From UBA11606 sp965243715 (lineage in GTDB: Bacteria > Actinomycetota > Acidimicrobiia > Acidimicrobiales > Aldehydirespiratoraceae): a DNA stretch of 64,000 nt. The stretch is taken from positions 1 through 64,000 of the forward strand of contig CBDEVU010000007.1 in NCBI GenBank assembly GCA_965243715.1. The letters are read 5' to 3'. The notes below the pieces were generated by a model. The model did no database searches. It worked only from the letters and a program-made list of their open reading frames with translations, and was not told the DNA's origin. This document shows, piece by piece, positions 43,134-53,542 of this stretch; positions within the stretch are counted from its first letter, which is position 1, and each line of letters begins with the position of its first letter. Position numbers and translations under genes: made by a program.

Positions 43134-46100
43134 ATGTCATCCACCTTACCTCTAAACCAGACCCTGCCGCCGCCGCAAGGGCTTTACCATCCCCGCCACG
43201 AACACGACAGCTGCGGGGTGAACTTCGTCTGTGATATTCACGGCCGGGCCAGCCACGAGATCGTCGCCCACGGAATCGGAGCACTGTGTGCGATGGAACA
43301 CCGCGGGGCTCGAGGGGCTGACATCAACACCGGCGACGGAGCGGGGATCCTGATTCAAGTCCCGGACCGCTTCCTGCGCGATGTGGTGGATTTCAGACTG
43401 CCAGCACCGGGCGAATACGCAACCGGCATGGCCTTTCTTCCCCGCGATCTCGCCCTCGCTGAGGTGGCAAGGCAAGGGGTTGAGCGCATCTTCCGCGAGG
43501 AGGGACTTACCGTGGTCGGTTGGCGCTCCGTTCCCATCGACGAGTCGATCCTCGGCTCCGCCTCGCTCATGACTATGCCCACGTTCGGGCAGGTTTTCGT
43601 TACCGGAGTCAACGGCTGTGGATCGCCGCTTCACGGTATTGATCTCGATCGACAGGTTTACATCGCCCGCAAACGGGTCGAGCACGAGGTCAGTTTCAGC
43701 GCCGCGACCGATCAGGTCACCGATGCCATGGGAGGCGGCTCAGCGGCCCACGACGGCGTCTACTTCCCTTCCCTGAGCTCTCGCACCATGGTCTACAAGG
43801 GCATGCTGACTACCCCCCAACTATCGGCTTTCTTCCCAGACCTTCTCGATGAACGGGTAGAAAGTGCGCTCGCGCTGGTGCATTCACGCTTTTCTACCAA
43901 CACGTTCCCGTCGTGGCCGTTGGCTCATCCGTACCGATTCGTGGCCCACAACGGCGAGATAAACACGATCCAAGGAAACCGCAATTGGATGCGGGCCCGT
44001 GAGGCTCTGCTCGGCACACCCCACCTCCCCGGACTGGAACGAGCCTTTCCGATCTGCACTCCAGGGGCGAGCGATACCGCCGGTTTTGATGAAGCGTTGG
44101 AGTTGTTGACCCTCGGCGGCTATCCGCTCGAGGAAGCGGTGCTAATGATGATCCCCGAACCGTGGGAGCACCACCAGGAGATGGCGGCGGACCGCAAGGC
44201 GTTCTACCAGTACAACGCAACCCGACTAGAGCCATGGGACGGACCGGCCTCGATCGCTTTTACCGATGGCACGGTGATAGGGGCTGTGCTTGATCGAAAC
44301 GGCCTCCGTCCGTCACGCTATTGGGTCACCCGCGATGGTCTAGTGGTGATGGCGAGCGAGGTTGGAGTGGTCGATCTTCCCCAAGATACAATCGTTGAGA
44401 AAGGCCGCCTCCAACCGGGACGTATGTTCTTAATCGATACCGGCCAGGGTCGCATTATCCGCGATGACGAACTCAAAGAACGCATCGCGGGGGAGCGCCC
44501 CTACGCCGAATGGCTCGACCAGGAACTTATTACCCTGGACGACTTGGCGCAGGGGACGACGCGATCAAAAGGCGAGGGGAGTGTCACCCAACTTCAACAG
44601 GAGTTCGGTTACACGATCGAAGAAAAGAAACTGCTCATCGCCCCGATGGCACTCTCGGCCAAAGAGGCGATCGGGTCGATGGGCACCGATACCCCGATTG
44701 CGGTCTTGTCGTCTCGTTCTCGTCATCTCGGGGACTATTTTCAACAGCTTTTCGCTCAGGTCACTAACCCGCCCCTCGATGCCATACGTGAAAAACTCAT
44801 TACGTCTCTTTTTGCCCGCATCGGTCCAGAAGGCAATCTGTTCCACCCGACGGCGGCATCGTGTCGGACAATTCACCTCGACAATCCGGTAATCACCGAT
44901 AACGAACTCGCCCGAATTGTTGCCTTGGACGGGGCTGATGGACCAGTTGGATTCCGCACCGCTGTTCTCACCGCTCGATTTGATCCCCAAGGCGGAGGAG
45001 GTGCCCTAGAGGCGGCCTTAGAGCATCTTCGAGCGGAGGCGGACGCGGCGATCGCTAACGGCGCGACCGTTCTTGTGGTGTCCGATCGCGGCGACGGCCC
45101 CGCTGATGGTCCAATCCCATCAGTACTTGCGTCGAGTGCGGTGCATCATCACCTTGTTCGGCGCCAGACGCGCACCCAAGTCGGGATCGTGGTCGAGGCC
45201 GGTGATGTCCGCGAGGTCCATCATATTGCCTTGCTGCTCGGGTACGGGGCGAATGCGGTCAACCCCTACCTGGCCTTCGCAACGATTACCGACATGGTCG
45301 AAAAAAACGAGTACGACCTTGGCGCTCTCGACACAGAGACGGCGCAGCGTAACTATATTGAAGCGGCCGGAAACGGGCTGCTTAAGATCATGTCGAAGAT
45401 GGGCATCTCAACTGTCGCTTCTTACACGGGGGCCCAGATCTTCGAGGCGATTGGCTTGTCGGCGTCTGTTGTTGAGGAGTACTTCACAGGCACGGTTAGC
45501 CGCTTGGGTGGGGTCGGGCTTGATGTCTTAGCCGAGGCCGTATCCGAGCGACAAAACCTTGCTTACCTAGACAATCCGGCGGGACGGGCCCATCGCGATC
45601 TCGAACCGGGTGGCCAGTATCAGTGGCGCCGCGAGGGTGAATATCACCTTTTTAACCCTGACACGGTGTTCAAACTCCAGCACGCGACTCGCCAGGGCCG
45701 CTACGACATATTTAAGGAGTACACGGCCGCGGTAAACGACCAGTCGGAACGCTTGGGGACGCTTCGTGGCCTGTTTCGTTTCCGCGCTAGCGAACGAGTG
45801 CCTGTACCGTTGGCCGAGGTCGAGTCGGCGCAACGAATCCTGCTGAGGTTCTCAACGGGGGCGATGAGTTACGGATCGATTTCGGCTGAAGCGCACGAGA
45901 CGCTCGCTATTGCCATGAACAGACTCGGCGCCAAGTCCAACACCGGCGAAGGCGGCGAGGACGCCGATCGCTACACTCCCGACGCTAACGGCGACCTTCG
46001 GCGCAGTGCGATCAAGCAAGCGGCATCGGGTCGATTCGGGGTCACCAGCGAGTATCTAGTTAACGCCGATGACATTCAGATCAAGATGGCCCAAGGGGCT

Positions 46101-47765
46101 AAGCCCGGTGAGGGAGGCCAACTCCCCGGACACAAGGTGTACCCTTGGATCGCCAAAACCCGGCATTCCACCCCCGGGGTTGGCCTCATCTCACCACCGC
46201 CGCATCACGACATTTATTCGATTGAGGATTTGGCGCAGTTGATTCACGATCTCAAAAACGCTAATCCCTTAGCCCGCATTCATGTGAAGTTGGTCGCCGA
46301 AGTGGGCGTAGGTACTGTTGCGGCTGGCGTGGCAAAAGCCCATGCCGACGTGGTTCTCATCTCCGGCCACGACGGTGGAACCGGAGCCTCGCCCCAGACC
46401 TCCATCAAACACGCCGGTGCGCCGTGGGAACTAGGTCTAGCCGAAACCCAGCAAACCCTGCTTCTCAACGACCTCCGCGACCGGATCGTTGTGCAAACCG
46501 ATGGGCAACTCAAGACCGGGCGCGATGTCATGATAGCCGCCCTCCTCGGGGCCGAAGAGTTTGGCTTTGCCACCGCTCCACTGGTCGTCATGGGTTGCGT
46601 AATGATGCGGGTTTGTCATCTCGATACCTGTCCCGTAGGGGTCGCCACTCAGAATCCGGAATTAAGAGCGAAATTCCGCGGCGAACCCGAGTTCGTTGAG
46701 AATTTCTTTAACTACATCGCCGAGGAAGTGCGTGAACTCATGGCTGAACTTGGTTTCCGAACCATAGACGAGGCCATTGGCCAAGTTGAAGTCCTAGACA
46801 CCAGCGACGCCGTGAACCATTGGAAAGCCGAGGGCCTCGACCTTCGCCCCATACTTCATCTGCCTGAAATTGCTCGGGAGGCCCGGCGCTATCAGTGGAA
46901 AGAACAAGATCACGGCCTTGAGATGGCCTTAGACCAAAAACTCATCGAGTTGGCGGACAGCGCCCTAAAGCACCGACGATCGGTCACCATCGACACCCCG
47001 GTGCGAAACGTCAACCGGACCGTCGGCACCCTCCTTGGCTATGAAGTGACAAAGGCTTTCGGTGGCGCGGGCCTCCCCGATGACACGATTGTCGTAAACC
47101 TGACCGGCTCGGCGGGCAACAGTCTCGGTGCGTTCGTGCCGAGCGGGATCACCCTGCGCCTCGAAGGCGACTCCAATGATTATGTGGGCAAGGGCCTATC
47201 GGGGGGCAAGATCGTGGTTCGTCCGGCCCACAACAGTTCGTTCGTCGCCGAGGAGAACGTGATTGCGGGCAACGTCATCCTCTACGGCGCAACCGGCGGC
47301 GAGGTGTTCCTACGTGGGATAGTGGGGGAGCGGTTCTGCGTACGCAACTCGGGTGCGGTCGCAGTTGTTGAAGGGGTTGGCGATCACGCCTGCGAATACA
47401 TGACCGGCGGACGGGCGGTGATCCTTGGACCGACCGGGCGCAACTTCGCCGCGGGGATGTCCGGCGGACTGGCCTTCGTTCACGATCCTAATCAACGACT
47501 TGCCTCGCTCACCAACCATGAGATGGTCGTTCTCGAATCCCTTGACGGAAGCGACGCGGACTGGCTACTAGAACGACTCAGGTTGCATCGCCGCGAAACC
47601 GGAAGTGAAGTAGCTGCTCGCCTGCTGGCTCGGTGGCCGGATGCAGTCGCTGAGTTCACCAAGGTGACGCCCACCGACTTCAAACGGGTTATGGCTGCCG
47701 CCGCGGCAGCGCGCGCCGAAGGGCGAGACGAGATCGAAGCCGTGATGGCCGCGGCGCGGGGCTAA
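43134..47765 (+). CDS. gltB: Glutamate synthase large subunit GltB
   Basis: A 1543-residue NADPH-type glutamate synthase alpha subunit. The ATG at 43134 has AGGAG upstream, giving a 26-residue propeptide before the N-terminal nucleophile cysteine in EHDSCGVNF (Cys27). The glutaminase domain keeps the HNGEINTIQGN motif. The FMN synthase domain contains GEGGED and AKPGEGGQLPGHK. The 3Fe-4S cluster is CVMMRVCHLDTCPVG. The C-terminal beta-helix (GDSNDYVGKGLSGGK) completes the usual length. It makes two glutamates from glutamine and 2-oxoglutarate with GltD. gltD follows after 10 bp. Confidence 0.96.
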   Translation: MSSTLPLNQTLPPPQGLYHPRHEHDSCGVNFVCDIHGRASHEIVAHGIGALCAMEHRGARGADINTGDGAGILIQVPDRFLRDVVDFRLPAPGEYATGMAFLPRDLALAEVARQGVERIFREEGLTVVGWRSVPIDESILGSASLMTMPTFGQVFVTGVNGCGSPLHGIDLDRQVYIARKRVEHEVSFSAATDQVTDAMGGGSAAHDGVYFPSLSSRTMVYKGMLTTPQLSAFFPDLLDERVESALALVHSRFSTNTFPSWPLAHPYRFVAHNGEINTIQGNRNWMRAREALLGTPHLPGLERAFPICTPGASDTAGFDEALELLTLGGYPLEEAVLMMIPEPWEHHQEMAADRKAFYQYNATRLEPWDGPASIAFTDGTVIGAVLDRNGLRPSRYWVTRDGLVVMASEVGVVDLPQDTIVEKGRLQPGRMFLIDTGQGRIIRDDELKERIAGERPYAEWLDQELITLDDLAQGTTRSKGEGSVTQLQQEFGYTIEEKKLLIAPMALSAKEAIGSMGTDTPIAVLSSRSRHLGDYFQQLFAQVTNPPLDAIREKLITSLFARIGPEGNLFHPTAASCRTIHLDNPVITDNELARIVALDGADGPVGFRTAVLTARFDPQGGGGALEAALEHLRAEADAAIANGATVLVVSDRGDGPADGPIPSVLASSAVHHHLVRRQTRTQVGIVVEAGDVREVHHIALLLGYGANAVNPYLAFATITDMVEKNEYDLGALDTETAQRNYIEAAGNGLLKIMSKMGISTVASYTGAQIFEAIGLSASVVEEYFTGTVSRLGGVGLDVLAEAVSERQNLAYLDNPAGRAHRDLEPGGQYQWRREGEYHLFNPDTVFKLQHATRQGRYDIFKEYTAAVNDQSERLGTLRGLFRFRASERVPVPLAEVESAQRILLRFSTGAMSYGSISAEAHETLAIAMNRLGAKSNTGEGGEDADRYTPDANGDLRRSAIKQAASGRFGVTSEYLVNADDIQIKMAQGAKPGEGGQLPGHKVYPWIAKTRHSTPGVGLISPPPHHDIYSIEDLAQLIHDLKNANPLARIHVKLVAEVGVGTVAAGVAKAHADVVLISGHDGGTGASPQTSIKHAGAPWELGLAETQQTLLLNDLRDRIVVQTDGQLKTGRDVMIAALLGAEEFGFATAPLVVMGCVMMRVCHLDTCPVGVATQNPELRAKFRGEPEFVENFFNYIAEEVRELMAELGFRTIDEAIGQVEVLDTSDAVNHWKAEGLDLRPILHLPEIAREARRYQWKEQDHGLEMALDQKLIELADSALKHRRSVTIDTPVRNVNRTVGTLLGYEVTKAFGGAGLPDDTIVVNLTGSAGNSLGAFVPSGITLRLEGDSNDYVGKGLSGGKIVVRPAHNSSFVAEENVIAGNVILYGATGGEVFLRGIVGERFCVRNSGAVAVVEGVGDHACEYMTGGRAVILGPTGRNFAAGMSGGLAFVHDPNQRLASLTNHEMVVLESLDGSDADWLLERLRLHRRETGSEVAARLLARWPDAVAEFTKVTPTDFKRVMAAAAAARAEGRDEIEAVMAAARG

Positions 47766-47775
47766 AGGAGACACC

Positions 47776-49236
47776 ATGGCCGACCCCCGAGGATTTATGA
47801 ACCATGGTCGCGATCTGCCCGAGCGGCGACCGGTGTCCGTTCGTTTGCGGGACTGGAAAGAGGTCCACGAACCTTTTCCGGAGGCTCGCCTGCGCCAGCA
47901 AGCGAGTCGCTGCATGGACTGTGGGATTCCCTTCTGTAACCACGGATGCCCCCTCGGCAACATCATCCCCGATTGGAATGATCTGACCTACCGAGGCCGC
48001 TGGCGGGAGGCCAGCGAGCGACTCCATGCCACCAACAACTTCCCCGAGTTCACCGGGCGCCTCTGCCCCGCCCCGTGCGAAACGGCGTGTGTGCTTGGCA
48101 TAAACGAGCCGCCGGTAACCATCAAACGCATCGAGGTTGAGATTGTCGACCGAGCGTGGCAAGAAGGCTGGGTACGGCCTCAAACAACCACCAAAGTGTC
48201 CGGCCAGCTAGTGGCCGTTGTCGGTTCCGGTCCCGCGGGGTTAGCGGCCGCGCAACAACTAACTAGAGCAGGCCATCTGGTTGTGGTTTTTGAACGAGCG
48301 GACCGGATTGGCGGTCTGCTGCGTTACGGCATTCCGGAGTTCAAGATGGAGAAGCGGCACTTGGACCGTCGGCTAGCCCAGATGACGGCGGAGGGAACGC
48401 AGTTCCGAGTGAACACGGCGGTGGGGAGCGACGTCACTGCCGCGGAACTGCAGAGCGACTTCGACGCCATCGTGTTGGCATGTGGGGCCACCCAGCCGCG
48501 TGATTTGGCAATAGCAGGTCGAGAGCTAACGGGAATATACCAAGCAATGGAGTTCCTCCCGGGGGCTAACCGAGTTCAGGAGGGCGATTTTGGTGAAGCT
48601 CCGTTGTCGGCTGCGGGGAAGGACGTGATCATCATTGGCGGTGGCGACACCGGCGCCGACTGTCTAGGGACCGCCCATCGCCATGGGGCGGCATCAATTC
48701 ACCAATTTGAGATCATGCCCCGGCCCGCCGACGAACGTCCCGACGCTAACCCATGGCCTACTTGGCCCCTGATCTACCGGACTTCCTCGGCTCACGAGGA
48801 GGGCGGCGAGCGGGTCTACGCCGTCAACACGACACGCTTTGTCGGCACTGATGGCGTGCTGAGCCACCTTGAGACGGTTGAGGTAGAGCAGGTCATCGAA
48901 GATGGGCGGATGCGATTTGACTCCATTGAGGGCACGGAACGGATGTTTCCCGCCCAGCTGGTTCTTCTGGCGATGGGATTCACCGGACCGGAGCAGGGTG
49001 CCCTGACCGACCAGTTTGGGGTGGACCTTGATGCCCGGGGAAACGTGGTGCGCGACAACGATTGGGCCACCAATGTTGACGGAGTTTTCGTGGCCGGCGA
49101 TATGGGTCGCGGGCAGAGTCTAATTGTTTGGGCCATTGCGGAAGGTCGCAGCGCGGCCGCCGCTGTCGACAAGTGGTTGATGGCCTCAACCGATCTTCCG
49201 GCTCCGATTGGTCCGACAACAGCACCGCTGCGCTAG
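47776..49236 (+). CDS. gltD: Glutamate synthase small subunit GltD
   Basis: A 486-residue FAD/NADPH subunit that feeds electrons to GltB. The N-terminal cysteine clusters (CMDCGIPFCNHGCP and CPAPCETAC) bind 4Fe-4S centres. The FAD motif is VVGSGPAGLAAAQQL and the NADPH motif IIGGGDTGADCLG. VAGDMGRGQSL closes the FAD site. It starts after AAAGGAG overlapping the gltB stop. Its stop shares the palindrome CTAG with the convergent AftD stop. Confidence 0.95.
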   Translation: MADPRGFMNHGRDLPERRPVSVRLRDWKEVHEPFPEARLRQQASRCMDCGIPFCNHGCPLGNIIPDWNDLTYRGRWREASERLHATNNFPEFTGRLCPAPCETACVLGINEPPVTIKRIEVEIVDRAWQEGWVRPQTTTKVSGQLVAVVGSGPAGLAAAQQLTRAGHLVVVFERADRIGGLLRYGIPEFKMEKRHLDRRLAQMTAEGTQFRVNTAVGSDVTAAELQSDFDAIVLACGATQPRDLAIAGRELTGIYQAMEFLPGANRVQEGDFGEAPLSAAGKDVIIIGGGDTGADCLGTAHRHGAASIHQFEIMPRPADERPDANPWPTWPLIYRTSSAHEEGGERVYAVNTTRFVGTDGVLSHLETVEVEQVIEDGRMRFDSIEGTERMFPAQLVLLAMGFTGPEQGALTDQFGVDLDARGNVVRDNDWATNVDGVFVAGDMGRGQSLIVWAIAEGRSAAAAVDKWLMASTDLPAPIGPTTAPLR

Positions 49237-51734
49237 TTCGTAACGTCATGGGGTTGCACGGCGGAGCGGAGATAGTCCCCGGCTACTAGCAATATGACGA
49301 GGACCCCCATCACGTGGACGTCTTCGAACTGTTGTGGCCAAATAAAATCGGGCGGATGTCTTCTCATGATCTGCTCGACCAAGATGAAGAGCGACACCGC
49401 GGCGAAAGTAATCGTTGCGAGGGCGATAGGGCCCCGTCGTAGCGTTGCTTTACGCAAGGCCACGCCCACGCTGACCGCTACGAGCGCCGCGGTCCAGCGC
49501 GCTGAGGGCAGATTAAGGAGGGCGAAACTGCCCGCCGCGAGTCCCGCCCCCGTCGCCCAGCCAATCCCGACCGGCGCGGGGTTCGCACTCCACAGGCCCC
49601 AGTCCAGTAGGGGACGGCTCGGACCGTCGCTGCGCGGTGCCTGTGGGTGTGGTTGATCCCTTCGGCCTCGCCCGGCCAGGACAATGGCGACAAGTACGGC
49701 AAGGGCAGAGATTCCTAGCGCCCAGTTCACCAAACGCTGGGGTGTCCACTCGAGGGTGACTGTGCCTGTTTCGCCAGCGGGGATGAACCACGCGTTCGCT
49801 AGACCATCGATCAGGCGGCCGCGCCCGAGGTCTTGGCCGTCGAGTTTGGCCTGCCATCCCGCGTTGAGCGACTGGCCGAGGACCAGCCAGCGGTCGTGGT
49901 CCGCGGCTTCGATGGTCGCGGTGACCTTGACGTCGCTTTGCCAGCGCACAACCGGTGCGACGCTCGCCGGGCTGGCGGGAACCGGCCGGGCACTGCGGAG
50001 AACCAACTGATCGATAGCGAAGCCGGTGGCCGCGAGTTCGTTGGTCCCCGAAGTCACAACCGCGACAGGCCCTGCGGCGGCCACCACCGGCTCACAACCC
50101 GCGACTACGAGGGCGTCGCCCGAGAGCGCCTGTTCGGCGGTACCCGACAGGCGCACCGGTACGGCGACTCCGTTGAGGCGCAGTAGGTCGACGCGACAGC
50201 CAGTGTCGATATCGGCCGCCGGATTGACCTTCCAGTCGTCGATAGCGACCTCGGCGAGGGCGAACGGCATGGGGATCATGGCGTTGCTGTACCAGTCACG
50301 GGTAAGGCGATCGGCGCTCGAAATGACCTCGAGTCGCACTGACGTGACAGCGGAGTGGGTAACCGGTAGGAGAACGGTCCGTGTCGAACCGCGGGGGGCC
50401 TCTTCTAGGGTTAAGTTCGTCGGATAGACGACGGCGGGTTCGTCATTGATCTGTAGGGCGACTTCAGTAGGAACGGAGTGGTCTTGGTCGACGAAGAATG
50501 TCAGCGCCACTTCATCGATCGAAGTGAGTTCGGCTGATTCAACCCGCCAGGCTTGACTACTTTGCGGGCCGAACGTACCGGTGAAGGCGGTAGTGACGTC
50601 TCCGTCTAGCGCCGCGCTGGGCCGAGAGCGGAGGTCACCGGCGAGTGAACCTGTCGAGGAGAGCGTAAGACCGGTGTCGGTCGTGAGGCCAAGCAGTTGA
50701 TCCAGTACGGCCGGTGAAGCGGTCGATCGTAGGCGGGCTTGGCCTCCGACCTCGAACGTGCGCTCGGTGCTGAGCGAGAAGAGGCGTCGCATGCCGAGTT
50801 CGGGTTCGTCGCGGACCGGTTCTTGCGGGTTGCTGCGTTCACGGGTCAATACGACGGTGACCCCGTGACGGTCGAGGTCATCACCGAGCGAAGCCAAGAA
50901 GGCCTCCGGTAGTCGAATCCACTCGGTCGTAGGTCCGGTAGTACCGAGCCGGAGTTCAGCGAAGCCGACGGGTGAAATCCCGACGGGATATGTAGTGCTG
51001 ACGGGATAATCAAGGTCGGTGATCTCGAGGACGAACTCCGAACCGGTCAACGGCGTGAAGTGGAGGGTTTCGCCGTCGGGCTGCCACGACGCGGGACTGA
51101 GCGTCAGAGTGGTGGCCGATCCACCGTCAACACGTATCGTGAACTCGGTAATGTGTCGATTGGCCCGGTTCTGAGGCTGCACGGCTAGCAGATGATCGAT
51201 AGTGATTGGTTCCTCAGAATGCAGCTCGAGCCACTCGCCGCGTGCTTCGGCGAAATCGGCCACCGTCCACGCCGTAGCCACATTCCCATCTAGGACGTGG
51301 ACTACCCGATCGTCGAGGGTGTAGGTAACGGGATTGCCGTACCGACTGGCGATGACCTTGAGCGGACCGTCTTGTATTGAAACGGTTCGGGTCGAGTTCG
51401 GGTCGAGTCCGGCGACATTCTTGACGGCGGGGAAGATCTCGAGCCGATTATCCTGAGGGTCAAATAGCAGCGGTTGTTCGCCTGCTTGTTCGGTGTAGCC
51501 CACGTTTTCTCGCAGCGTTCCCCAGCGTCGGGCTCGGCGTCGGTTGGTGTCTGTGATGATGATCTCCACCGCTGACGACAGGGTCAGCGCGGCCAATTCA
51601 GGGTCGGAGACGAGGTCGGCGGCGAAGAAAGTTGGGCGGGTCAGGTCAAATACTCCCGCACCGGCCGCGTCGACGATTCCCTCTCCGTCGCCGACCAGGA
51701 TCTGCGCGCCGCTGGCCGCTCGGAAGCGGATCAC
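49233..51734 (-). CDS. aftD: AftD-type arabinofuranosyltransferase, C-terminal part
   Basis: An 833-residue segment corresponding to the C-terminal, mostly extracellular half of AftD/DUF3367 proteins. Large beta-rich, carbohydrate-binding-like regions (HSEEPITIDHLL, SQAWRVESAELTSIDEVAL) are followed by several C-terminal membrane segments (LVNWALGISALAVLVAIVLAG). The GTG at 51734 overlaps the preceding frame's stop. However, this frame remains open for about 20 codons upstream to a TGA at 51795-51797 and reads DPAPVTAYRVDNPLDV, which fits the family. It is therefore best read as the second half of a single ~1435-residue gene broken by a frameshift near 51780-51797. Confidence 0.8.
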   Translation of the reverse strand: MIRFRAASGAQILVGDGEGIVDAAGAGVFDLTRPTFFAADLVSDPELAALTLSSAVEIIITDTNRRRARRWGTLRENVGYTEQAGEQPLLFDPQDNRLEIFPAVKNVAGLDPNSTRTVSIQDGPLKVIASRYGNPVTYTLDDRVVHVLDGNVATAWTVADFAEARGEWLELHSEEPITIDHLLAVQPQNRANRHITEFTIRVDGGSATTLTLSPASWQPDGETLHFTPLTGSEFVLEITDLDYPVSTTYPVGISPVGFAELRLGTTGPTTEWIRLPEAFLASLGDDLDRHGVTVVLTRERSNPQEPVRDEPELGMRRLFSLSTERTFEVGGQARLRSTASPAVLDQLLGLTTDTGLTLSSTGSLAGDLRSRPSAALDGDVTTAFTGTFGPQSSQAWRVESAELTSIDEVALTFFVDQDHSVPTEVALQINDEPAVVYPTNLTLEEAPRGSTRTVLLPVTHSAVTSVRLEVISSADRLTRDWYSNAMIPMPFALAEVAIDDWKVNPAADIDTGCRVDLLRLNGVAVPVRLSGTAEQALSGDALVVAGCEPVVAAAGPVAVVTSGTNELAATGFAIDQLVLRSARPVPASPASVAPVVRWQSDVKVTATIEAADHDRWLVLGQSLNAGWQAKLDGQDLGRGRLIDGLANAWFIPAGETGTVTLEWTPQRLVNWALGISALAVLVAIVLAGRGRRDQPHPQAPRSDGPSRPLLDWGLWSANPAPVGIGWATGAGLAAGSFALLNLPSARWTAALVAVSVGVALRKATLRRGPIALATITFAAVSLFILVEQIMRRHPPDFIWPQQFEDVHVMGVLVILLVAGDYLRSAVQPHDVTN

Positions 51735-53542
51735 GTCGAGCGGGTTATCGACTCGGTACGCAGTAACCGGTGCGGGATCAGGGAGGCCGAGAGATCAATG
51801 GCGAGGTACACCTCATCGCGCAACGTTTGTTGCGGACCCGCAATATTGGGCACCGGCTCACCAAACGTTACCCCATCGGAAAGGCCCTCGATCTGCTCTA
51901 AGAACGCCGCCGTGGGGATCGGCCGTGGCGTGCGGAACCGTTCGAATGTTAGGTCAGCTCGATGGACAATCTCGCCGACCGAGAAAAGCTGGGCCATCGG
52001 TACTACGGCAGTGGGGGAGAGCGTTCCTTCTTGCATTTTGCGATCAAATGCTGTCAACAGGTTGGCCGACTCGGGTGAACCAAAGGGCACCAACTCGCGT
52101 GACACGAAACCGCGTTCGATGAGACCGGGGGTGATTGGATCAACCGTGTTGCCCCAGCGATACGAAGCAAAGTCACTCCCGGGCATCTCCCAAACGCGCG
52201 TTCCGTCGTCGTTTTCATCGAGCCACTCCGTGGCGTCAAGCCAGTAAGTGGGAAGATTTTCGTCTCGCTGCAGGTGCTCCTCAATCATCCGAATGCGCCA
52301 CATTGCCGGATTCGCCAGGATGATCGCGGCGATGACCAGCCATCCGAAACGGCGACCATTGATTGGCCAGCGGCGTTGCCCGGCCCCGACCAGCGCCCCC
52401 AAGAACACCGCGGTTGCGAGCACTACCAGCGGAACCGCCCGGGGGGTGGAGCGTAACGCCAAGCCAGCGTCAGTTCGGGTGAAGTCCTTAAAGATCGAGC
52501 CGAGCATTGAGGGACTGTCGTAGGGATGCGCGCCGATACCGACAAGGGCGCCGACCACGAGCAGGAGCAGAAAGAACGAACGGTGTCGCCAGCGCACCAC
52601 GGTGGCTGACACCAGCGCCAACCCGACTAGGCCGAACGATAAAAAGAGCAGCCACGCCCCCTGGGTGTATTCGATGCTTGGCTGGATCCAGGCCCCAAAC
52701 TTGTCGTTGCCGTAGAAGAACCAATAGCCCAACCCGCGAAGTATCTCCGCTGCCGTTGCTGCGTCGGCTACTACCTCGTACGTCTCGGTGTAGCGGGTCA
52801 CCGGAAGGCTATAGCGCCCCTGCAGGACCAAGCCGGCTACCCACCACAAGGAGGTGACCGACGTGAGCAGCGCGATACGCAAAGCACTCCCGATCGCGTC
52901 TTGAAGGCGCACTGATCGTTCCACGAGGACAACGTGACCAATCCAGAGTACGGGCGCTAGGCCAACGAGCAAGAGGGCGGTCGCGTTGACGCTGCCGACG
53001 GTGACGGCAACTAGCGAGAACAAGGCGGGATAGCGCCAGCCGCCTGCTCGGACGGCTTTGATGGTCAGGGCAAGTAGCCATGGCAGGCCGACCCAGGGCA
53101 GCAAAACGGCGGAGATACGGGCGGAATAGTCGAGGAGGTAAGGGCTCAGTTCGTAGGCCAGCACGGCCACGATGAGCCCTGACCCTTGCCAGTCGAGCGT
53201 CCGGAGAAGGAAGCTAACCCCGAGCCCGGCCAAGAAAAGGAGCGAGCCGATCCAGATCCGTTGCGCTAACCAGTCGGGACTACCAACCGCATCCAGTAGC
53301 CAGTAGAAGGGCCCCATAGGCCATAGGAAGCCAATGTTTTGGTGGGTAACCGTGCCTAGTGCTATGTCGCTATCCCACAATGTCGAAGCGTTAGCAAGAA
53401 CCTTGCCCGGGTCGAGGTAAAGGTATGTTTTGGTGTCGGCGCCTACCGCGCCGGGACTCGAAAACACCACCGGAAGGTAGGCAATCAAGGCCGCGATGAT
53501 CCCGATGTGATGACGAGCGATCCAGTCGCGAACTGCTCTCAT
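51731..53542 (-). CDS. aftD: AftD-type arabinofuranosyltransferase, N-terminal GT-C part
   Basis: A 603-residue GT-C-type membrane segment with roughly a dozen hydrophobic helices. It opens with IIAALIAYLPVVFSSPG and has a GADTKTYLYLDPG loop holding the acidic residue expected at the active site of DUF3367/AftD enzymes. AftD transfers arabinofuranose from decaprenyl-phospho-arabinose to cell-wall arabinan in mycobacteria; the equivalent here is inferred. The last ~20 residues (ASLIPHRLLRTESITRST) look out of frame. The gene overlaps the upstream GT4 by 4 bp. N- and C-parts together equal the usual AftD length. Confidence 0.82.
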   Translation of the reverse strand: MRAVRDWIARHHIGIIAALIAYLPVVFSSPGAVGADTKTYLYLDPGKVLANASTLWDSDIALGTVTHQNIGFLWPMGPFYWLLDAVGSPDWLAQRIWIGSLLFLAGLGVSFLLRTLDWQGSGLIVAVLAYELSPYLLDYSARISAVLLPWVGLPWLLALTIKAVRAGGWRYPALFSLVAVTVGSVNATALLLVGLAPVLWIGHVVLVERSVRLQDAIGSALRIALLTSVTSLWWVAGLVLQGRYSLPVTRYTETYEVVADAATAAEILRGLGYWFFYGNDKFGAWIQPSIEYTQGAWLLFLSFGLVGLALVSATVVRWRHRSFFLLLLVVGALVGIGAHPYDSPSMLGSIFKDFTRTDAGLALRSTPRAVPLVVLATAVFLGALVGAGQRRWPINGRRFGWLVIAAIILANPAMWRIRMIEEHLQRDENLPTYWLDATEWLDENDDGTRVWEMPGSDFASYRWGNTVDPITPGLIERGFVSRELVPFGSPESANLLTAFDRKMQEGTLSPTAVVPMAQLFSVGEIVHRADLTFERFRTPRPIPTAAFLEQIEGLSDGVTFGEPVPNIAGPQQTLRDEVYLAIDLSASLIPHRLLRTESITRST

